A stretch of DNA of 10,086 nucleotides from NCBI GenBank assembly GCA_027083015.1, contig JALWQS010000164.1:1-10086 (forward strand), given 5' to 3'. Both the position numbers and the translations under genes were made by a program. The notes under the pieces are model-generated. The model was not told where the DNA came from. It saw only the letters and a list, made by a program, of their open reading frames with translations, and made no database searches. This document shows, piece by piece, positions 5,412-10,086 of this stretch. This DNA comes from Candidatus Woesearchaeota archaeon (GTDB taxonomy: Archaea > Nanobdellota > Nanobdellia > Woesearchaeales > UBA11576). Positions within the stretch are counted from its first letter, which is position 1. Each line of letters opens with the position of its first letter.

Positions 5412-7178
5412 TTATAAGCCCCATAAAGGGTTTGTTTTTCTTTTTATTTCTGCTATCTCTTTCATGACTTCTATCTCTTCTTTTTTTAGGTATTTTTTGA
5501 ACTCCTTTAGTTTTCTGAAATCGGGTTCTGGTATAGAAGAATACAGTGTATCATTTTCGTTGATCTGTCTCCCTACTGTTACGTTCGGCAGCGCGAGTGC
5601 CACCTGTTTTCCTGCTTCTACTTTTGACAGGCTTTCTTTTTCGTATTGTATTGATTTTACGTGTGTTATCTCTTTTCCATCTTTCATTATGCCCGTCCCT
5701 ACTTTCAGTTCCCCTGCAAGGATATCTGTTCCTACGATTGCTGGATTGCTTTGTCTGAAGACGTAATTTGGCATGAGTCTCATCTTACATGGTTTGACCA
5801 GTCCTTCAAGTTCCTTTTCTTCCATTGCTTTTTGTTTTTCTGCTACCCAAACTTCAAAGTCTTCTATTATCTTATAGATTATGTCATTGTGTATGATCTT
5901 TATGTTTTTTGAGAAGTTCAGTACTTCGTCTGACACAGGAATATTGAATGCTAGTATTGCCGCATTCAAAGGGTCGGTTTCTATACTTGACTCTGCTTCT
6001 GTAACATCTTTTTTTGTTATTTCTCCGACTCCTGCTTTTCTTATGTTAACCCCTTTCTCTTTTAGTAGTGTTGTAAGTGCTTCTAAGCTTCCGATAGTGT
6101 CTGCTTTGATTATTATTCCTTCTTTATCTGTTTCTACCAGTACCTCTTCTACTTCTTTCTGTATCTCTTCTTTGACTTGCTCAAGATTTTCTTGTGTTGC
6201 TACCCTTAATGGCATACCTGCCACTGCTTCGTCAAGCCCTGGCGCTGCTATCTTTATTCCTGTTGCTGCTACTGCTTGTTTTACGCCTGTGAATTTTGAG
6301 CTTTTATCTCTCATCTCGGCAAGAGGTTTGGGCTCTAATAATGCTCTTACTTTAGTGACTATCGGTCCTGATACGCCTCCTAGAACTATAGTATCATTGA
6401 CTTTTATCTTTCCGTCATATAGTATGACATCCAATGTTGTTCCTAATCCTTTCTCTTCTTTCACTTCCAGTATCGTCCCTTTTCCTTGTCCTGTAGAATC
6501 ACATATCAGGCATTGTTCCAGAAATTTTTGTGCTAATGCTGTCAGTACCATCAAGAGTTCTGGTATTCCTTCGCCGGTTCTTGCTGATATGGGGACTATG
6601 CCTACTTGTTTTGAGAAGTCTTCTACCCTGTCAAACCTTTCTGATTCAAAGCCGAACTCATGCAGTTTTCCTACTAACTCGTATAGTTTTGTTTCTATCT
6701 CTGTCTGTACTTGAGGATTTTGTTCTTTGATATCATCTAGTATCGGTTTGTCGCTGCTTCTCCACCCTCCTATCATGTCTATCTTATTTGCTGCGACGAT
6801 GAACGGCGTCTTATAGAATTTTAGTATCTCTATTGATTCTATCGTTTGCGGCATGAATCCTTCGTTTATGTCAACTATAAGTATTGCTATATCTGCCAGG
6901 CTTCCCCCTCTTTTTCTCAGGCTGGTGAATGCTGCGTGTCCTGGTGTGTCTATAAAGAGTAGTCCTGGAACTATGAACTTTAATGATTTGAACATAGGCA
7001 GTTTTTTGCATATCTTTTGTATGACATCTATTGGTACGTTTGATGCTCCTATCGCTTGTGTTATTCCTCCTGCTTCTTTGCTTTGCATGCTGGTTCTTCT
7101 TATCTGGTCCAGAAGGCTTGTCTTTCCGTGATCTACATGACCCAGAATACTTACTAATATCTTTCTCAACTCTGTCAT
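5412..7178 (-). CDS. infB: Archaeal translation initiation factor aIF5B (IF-2 family GTPase)
   Basis: 588 residues, a typical full length for the archaeal protein, which lacks the long bacterial/eukaryal N-terminal extension. It is the GTPase that promotes initiator tRNA placement and subunit joining. G motifs: GHVDHGKT 13-20, the switch threonine in GGIT 37-40, DTPGH 77-81, NKID 131-134, and SARTGEG near 198. After the G domain come the domain II beta barrel (KGTILEVKEEKGLGTTLDVI), the IF-2 domain III (ADTIGSLEALTTLLKE) and domain IV ending near the C-terminus with TNPLWGL. No intein or insertion is seen. CTTTAAAAAG at 7200-7209 places transcription start at or next to the ATG, so the mRNA is probably leaderless. 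The tRNA cluster lies downstream on the same strand but has its own TATA boxes. Confidence 0.96.
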   Translation of the reverse strand: MTELRKILVSILGHVDHGKTSLLDQIRRTSMQSKEAGGITQAIGASNVPIDVIQKICKKLPMFKSLKFIVPGLLFIDTPGHAAFTSLRKRGGSLADIAILIVDINEGFMPQTIESIEILKFYKTPFIVAANKIDMIGGWRSSDKPILDDIKEQNPQVQTEIETKLYELVGKLHEFGFESERFDRVEDFSKQVGIVPISARTGEGIPELLMVLTALAQKFLEQCLICDSTGQGKGTILEVKEEKGLGTTLDVILYDGKIKVNDTIVLGGVSGPIVTKVRALLEPKPLAEMRDKSSKFTGVKQAVAATGIKIAAPGLDEAVAGMPLRVATQENLEQVKEEIQKEVEEVLVETDKEGIIIKADTIGSLEALTTLLKEKGVNIRKAGVGEITKKDVTEAESSIETDPLNAAILAFNIPVSDEVLNFSKNIKIIHNDIIYKIIEDFEVWVAEKQKAMEEKELEGLVKPCKMRLMPNYVFRQSNPAIVGTDILAGELKVGTGIMKDGKEITHVKSIQYEKESLSKVEAGKQVALALPNVTVGRQINENDTLYSSIPEPDFRKLKEFKKYLKKEEIEVMKEIAEIKRKTNPLWGL

Positions 7179-7199
7179 GTTTAGAAGGAAAAATACTTG

Positions 7200-7209
7200 C
7201 TTTTTAAAG
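7200..7209 (-). promoter_or_regulatory. TATA box of infB
   Basis: CTTTAAAAAG on the minus strand, ending 21 nt before ATG 7178; implies a leaderless or nearly leaderless transcript. Confidence 0.45.
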
Positions 7210-7423
7210 CTTATTGTTGATTTGCGCTATCCTGGATAGTGAAAATCTATATTGTTGCTGTTGCTGGCTTGCCCTACAACACCTTACTTACTCAACACCT
7301 CATTACCCTCGGTTCCACACACTACCACCTACTCCCCCTGCAGTCTTGCCTAACAGCACAGGATAATAACAGTCAAGTCAGTAACTGACGACCAGCTGCA
7401 ATAGTTCTTTTTTACTTTCAAAA
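7210..7423. other. Intergenic region with C-rich, G-poor tract and inverted repeat
   Basis: No open frame of note lies between the divergent infB and winged-helix genes. Positions 7272-7339 hold only two G on the + strand and many C and A, with the octamer CAACACCT at 7277-7284 and 7293-7300. A perfect 6+1+6 inverted repeat GTCAGT-A-ACTGAC stands at 7377-7389, followed by a T-run (TTCTTTTTT) near 7405-7413 that could end a + strand RNA. No known RNA family is recognised. Confidence 0.4.
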
Positions 7424-7435
7424 TATTTTTATAGG
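7424..7435 (+). promoter_or_regulatory. TATA box of the winged-helix gene
   Basis: TATTTTTATAGG about 24-30 bp before ATG 7456, with no clear ribosome site between, consistent with a leaderless mRNA. Confidence 0.45.
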
Positions 7436-7455
7436 ATCTATATTGATTGCTCTGT

Positions 7456-8040
7456 ATGGATCTTTACACCCTCCTCAAAGATAGAGCTTCGATCAATATT
7501 CTTAAGATATTATATGATACTGAGCTTGATAATAAGTATACGTTGAAGTATTCTGAGCTACAGTCTCGTCTTCTTGTTCCTGAGAATTCTTCTTCAGTCT
7601 CTAATCTTAAGGAAGCAGGTCTGATTTCTGTTGATTTTCAGGCTTCTCAACCTGACAGTATGGTTCTTTCCATCACTAAGAAAGGTAAGCTGTTCTTTGA
7701 GCAGTTTGATAAGCTTAAGAGATCTTTGGATGAAAAGAAAGACTCAAAAAAAGCTTTTAGGATTGATTACAGTCTTACTGAGATTGAACAGCGTATTCTT
7801 GTGATCGCTCACAAGATCATTTTAGAATCTGGAAAACCTATTACGATGACTGCTCTTACTCAGGAGGTTTTCCCTTATCATAGTCCTGCTTCTAAGCGCA
7901 GTCTTGTTTCTAAGCATGTCAAAAGGTTGGTTCAGCTTAATCTTTTAGAAAAGGTTTCTCAGGGTAACAAGAGTCTTATTGATATTTCCCGTTCTGGCAA
8001 GCGTGTTATCAGGGATCAGTTCATGGAAGTTAAGATCTGA
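7456..8040 (+). CDS. Double winged-helix DNA-binding protein
   Basis: 194 residues from ATG 7456; a TTG 9 nt earlier is in frame, but the TATA spacing favours the ATG. Two winged helix-turn-helix units are seen. The first (about 8-85) has INILKILYD, KYSELQSRLL, a recognition helix SSVSNLKEAGLIS, and the wing VLSITKKGKLFFEQF. The second (about 105-190) has TEIEQRILVIAHKIILESG, ITMTALTQEVFP, a recognition helix SKRSLVSKHVKRLVQLNLLEKV, and the wing SLIDISRSGKRVI. The 'L..G...' and 'T..G' wing signatures are like MarR/ArsR-type regulators. There is no ligand domain, membrane segment or metal-binding cluster. It is probably a transcription regulator or chromatin-associated protein; the target is unknown. 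It runs divergently from infB and converges on the SDR gene with a 29-bp gap. Confidence 0.7.
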   Translation: MDLYTLLKDRASINILKILYDTELDNKYTLKYSELQSRLLVPENSSSVSNLKEAGLISVDFQASQPDSMVLSITKKGKLFFEQFDKLKRSLDEKKDSKKAFRIDYSLTEIEQRILVIAHKIILESGKPITMTALTQEVFPYHSPASKRSLVSKHVKRLVQLNLLEKVSQGNKSLIDISRSGKRVIRDQFMEVKI

Positions 8041-8069
8041 TCGGTTGCTGAAAGTTTTATCCCTATTGT

Positions 8070-8786
8070 TCAGTTTCCTTCTCCACCATCTATAGTCACT
8101 ACTGTTCCTGTTATGTACGCCGCTTTTTCTGATACCAGATAAGCTACCAGGTCCGCCACTTCTTTTGGTGTTCCGACTCTTTTGCTTGGGTTTAGTTGTC
8201 CGTATTTGTTCAGGTCTCCTGAAAATGCTACATGTAGCAATGGTGTGTTTATTGGTCCTGGATTCACTCCTACTGCTCTTACTTTTCCTGCATAGGTTTT
8301 TGCGATGTTTTTTATCAGCGCAAATGTTGCTGCTTCTGATACGATGTATGGTGCGCTTTCTCTTTCTAGTGGCATTCCCAATCCTGAAGCTACTTCTACA
8401 ATGACTCCTTTTGTTTCTTCCAGTAATGGTAAGCTGTGTTTTACAAGGAAGAATAACCCGTTTATGTTGACGTTTATTGAGCTGGTCCACTGGGCTGTTG
8501 TTACATGCTTTATGTTCTTGTACATATAGACCTTTGCTGTATTTACCAGTATGTTGATTACCGAGTATCTTTTTGTTGTCTCTTCTATCATGTTCTTGAC
8601 ATCTTTTTCATTGCTTACGTCGCATCTTATGAAGAGCCCCCCAACTTTTTTTGCTGCGGTTGACCCGTTCTTTTCATCTATATCTGCTATGACTACTTTC
8701 GCACCATTTTTTGCTAGTTCTTGCGCTATTGCCAGGCCTATTCCTTTTGAACCGCCTGTTATGATTGCTACCTTATTTTTTGGCAT
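8070..8786 (-). CDS. Short-chain dehydrogenase/reductase-like protein lacking the catalytic lysine
   Basis: 238 residues, the classical SDR length. The Rossmann cofactor motif is TGGSKGIG (10-17). D35 at the end of strand 2 suggests NAD over NADP, D56 (CDVSNE) fits the adenine contact, and NPGPINTP (175-182) and the C-terminal TIDGG are typical. Active-site positions N107 (VNING), S134 (VASGLG) and Y147 (APYIVSE) are in register, Ser and Tyr 13 apart. The lysine of YxxxK is E151 (codon 8336-8334, GAA) and the usual NNAG is NTAK (82-85). Classical SDRs need this lysine to bind the nicotinamide ribose and lower the tyrosine pKa, so the protein may be a non-catalytic or altered SDR. No frameshift or stop is present. 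A ribosome site GGTGG (8795-8791) precedes ATG 8786. Many SDRs are annotated FabG or glucose dehydrogenase; the substrate cannot be assigned. Confidence 0.85.
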   Translation of the reverse strand: MPKNKVAIITGGSKGIGLAIAQELAKNGAKVVIADIDEKNGSTAAKKVGGLFIRCDVSNEKDVKNMIEETTKRYSVINILVNTAKVYMYKNIKHVTTAQWTSSINVNINGLFFLVKHSLPLLEETKGVIVEVASGLGMPLERESAPYIVSEAATFALIKNIAKTYAGKVRAVGVNPGPINTPLLHVAFSGDLNKYGQLNPSKRVGTPKEVADLVAYLVSEKAAYITGTVVTIDGGEGN

Positions 8787-8993
8787 GATACCACCTTGTG
8801 TTTGTTTATGTCTTATTTGATGCCTTCGTTTATTTCTTGTTTTGTTTGTCTTTTGGAAAGTATTGCTTATTTTTGATGAACTTCCTCTTAGTATCTTGTC
8901 TGATATTAAATATCTTTTGGAAAAATTTATAAATAGTTACTGTAAAGTAGTAATAAAGCGACTACAAGCTTCCTGCGAGGGTTTTAAGGTAAG
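8787..8993. promoter_or_regulatory. Divergent promoter region between SDR and kinase genes
   Basis: On the minus strand a ribosome site GGTGG (8795-8791) stands 4 nt before the SDR ATG, with a weak TATA-like AAATAAAC at 8835-8828. On the + strand TTTATAAAT (8926-8934) is a strong TATA box giving a leader of about 35 nt, and AAGGT (8986-8990) lies 3 nt before the kinase ATG. The near-palindrome at 8937-8953 lies between TATA and the expected start site. Confidence 0.5.
8937..8953. promoter_or_regulatory. Near-palindrome downstream of the kinase TATA box, candidate operator
   Basis: TTACTGTAAAGTAGTAA has arms TTACT/AGTAA around a 7-base centre. It begins 2 nt after TTTATAAAT, where bound protein would block the pre-initiation complex. 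It resembles the inverted repeat at 3927-3942 in the RHH operon promoter, which also begins 2 nt after a TATA element when read in transcription direction, and shares AGTAGTAA with it. Confidence 0.4.
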
Positions 8994-10086
8994 ATGGCTA
9001 AGAAAACCATTGAAGATATTTTAAAAGAAATGGATGATATAGAGTATAATCTCCGTTATCCATTCTCAGGTTATCGTTTTCTCAGGGATTTTGTATATGG
9101 CAGGCTCATTGAAAAACGCATAATGCGCCTGGAAGCCATCCCTGAAGCTCTTAATACTAAATCTCCTGATGGAAGATGGGTTGCGGATCTTTTTAAGCCT
9201 TTACCATCAACGAACCTTACAGAAAAGGAGTTCATGGATTATCTCAGAGATGGTTGGTTTGACTTACGACGTATCCATCTTGGTCCTGAAGCAGGCATAC
9301 CACTATCATCTTTGAATAAGTACCTAGATGTTCCTGTCTCTAGCACCGGCTTACCCATTATTGAAGAGTTTGATCCTGACCTTGAGCTTCGTCTTAGCAA
9401 TACATCTTCCAGACTGAAAAGAAGGCTGGCTCGGATGAAAAAGCAGGGTAAGCGCATCCCACGAAGATTTCTCAAAGAAGATGCTAAGAAAGGGGACCAG
9501 GAACGAAGGTTCATCCTTCTTCATAAAGAAGTTTTCCCTGCGGAGACTCGAGAAGCGCGAAGATACGAGATTGACCAGAACGTCGAAGCTAAAGAGATCT
9601 ATGTATTTTATCCTCGTGCTGCTGTTGAATGGGCTTTGACTGAAGGTCATGATCCAAGCGATATAAGGATCTGGTATGATTCTCAAGAGAGGAACCCATT
9701 TTTTGTCGTATATAAAGATGGCCTCGTAACTGAAGTTATTGAACCTGAGAAATCTCCTTCAGGTCTTCTTATCCATCCTGAGAAGGTAGGAGAAGGAGGT
9801 ATGGGTGTTGTTTATCGCATGAGAAATGCTACTGGAAAATACGTTTTTGATCCTACAGCCGGACTCGCGATTACAGATACTGCTTTTGTAGCTAAGAAGA
9901 TCCCTCATGAAGCTTTTCTTACATCTATGAGAGAGCAATGTATCAGGTCTTTTCAGGTTGAAGGTAGTGTCTATAAGATGCTGAAGAAGATGCCTCACAT
10001 AACCCGAGCAACTCTTCTTGATAATTCAAAGAAAAAAGATCAGCCTACTCCTGTTGTGATATATTCTGAGCTTCTTTATGGTGAAT
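8994..10086 (+). CDS. Hanks-type Ser/Thr protein kinase with unrecognised N-terminal domain (3' end outside window)
   Basis: Open from ATG 8994 to the window edge, 364 complete codons; an in-frame TAA at 8985 fixes the start region. Residues 1 to about 255 match no family I recognise. They are soluble, contain a very basic patch (about 140-170, SRLKRRLARMKKQGKR, PRRF) and have no membrane segment. A kinase N-lobe follows: glycine loop GEGGMGVVY (266-274), V299-A-K-K302 with K302 as the likely ATP lysine, E323 in helix C (QVEGSVYKMLKKM), and a hinge-like strand VVIYSELLYGE (354-364). The loop-to-lysine distance is about a dozen residues longer than in PknB-like kinases. The catalytic loop HRD and DFG motifs lie beyond the window. 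It is transcribed from a strong TATA box (8926-8934) with a leader and AAGGT ribosome site. Kinase identity is strong; activity cannot be judged here. Confidence 0.8.
   Translation, partial: MAKKTIEDILKEMDDIEYNLRYPFSGYRFLRDFVYGRLIEKRIMRLEAIPEALNTKSPDGRWVADLFKPLPSTNLTEKEFMDYLRDGWFDLRRIHLGPEAGIPLSSLNKYLDVPVSSTGLPIIEEFDPDLELRLSNTSSRLKRRLARMKKQGKRIPRRFLKEDAKKGDQERRFILLHKEVFPAETREARRYEIDQNVEAKEIYVFYPRAAVEWALTEGHDPSDIRIWYDSQERNPFFVVYKDGLVTEVIEPEKSPSGLLIHPEKVGEGGMGVVYRMRNATGKYVFDPTAGLAITDTAFVAKKIPHEAFLTSMREQCIRSFQVEGSVYKMLKKMPHITRATLLDNSKKKDQPTPVVIYSELLYGE

Noticed and set aside
5881..6714. 277-residue open frame on the + strand
   Set aside because: Lies entirely opposite aIF5B, is rich in Ser/Phe/Thr as expected from antisense of this codon usage, and has no recognisable domain or start signals.
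7945..8490. 181-residue minus strand frame overlapping the SDR and the winged-helix gene end
   Set aside because: Rich in Arg/Asn/Ser without domain pattern; an out-of-frame shadow of the SDR gene.
8842..9024. 60-residue + strand open frame between SDR and kinase
   Set aside because: Runs through the kinase TATA box and ribosome site and overlaps its start in another frame; no start signal of its own.

Overview
The window is archaeal and most likely comes from a small-genome DPANN lineage (Woesearchaeota/Pacearchaeota-like; the lineage is an inference, the domain is not). Evidence for Archaea: a prefoldin alpha–FtsY gene pair, an archaeal-type aIF5B, tRNA genes with introns at position 37/38 whose ends can form bulge-helix-bulge structures and which encode no CCA, and TATA boxes about 25 bp before starts, several of them giving leaderless mRNAs. 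A tRNA-Ile with anticodon UAU fits DPANN better than most Euryarchaeota.

Layout. 1-2041 (+): the 3' end of prefoldin alpha, then ftsY, whose acidic N-terminal half carries an exact in-frame 168-bp duplication. 2089-3880 (-): a two-gene operon of a 55-residue ribbon-helix-helix regulator and an alkaline-phosphatase-superfamily enzyme, overlapping by 20 bp. 3962-4318 (-): a small membrane-anchored OB-fold-like protein. 4411-5278 (-): four tRNA genes, in transcription order Val(UAC), Gly(GCC), Ile(UAU), Glu(UUC). Val, Ile and Glu carry introns of 21, 28 and 45 nt. In front of tRNA-Glu lies a 137-bp tandem array that repeats the tRNA's own promoter-proximal DNA and first 14 nt. 5412-7178 (-): aIF5B. 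7179-7455: a divergent intergenic region with a strongly G-poor, C-rich stretch. 7456-8040 (+): a double winged-helix protein. 8070-8786 (-): a short-chain dehydrogenase whose catalytic lysine is replaced by glutamate. 8994-end (+): a protein open at the window edge, with about 255 unrecognised residues followed by the N-lobe of a Hanks-type Ser/Thr kinase.

How the parts fit. Most of the window is translation and protein-targeting housekeeping (prefoldin, SRP receptor, initiation factor, tRNAs). The accessory interest lies in four places: the tRNA-Glu promoter array; a near-palindrome of the TTACT...AGTAGTAA type placed 2 nt after a TATA box in front of both the ribbon-helix-helix operon and the kinase gene, which may link the two as one regulon; the SDR with the altered active site; and the kinase with an unknown front domain.
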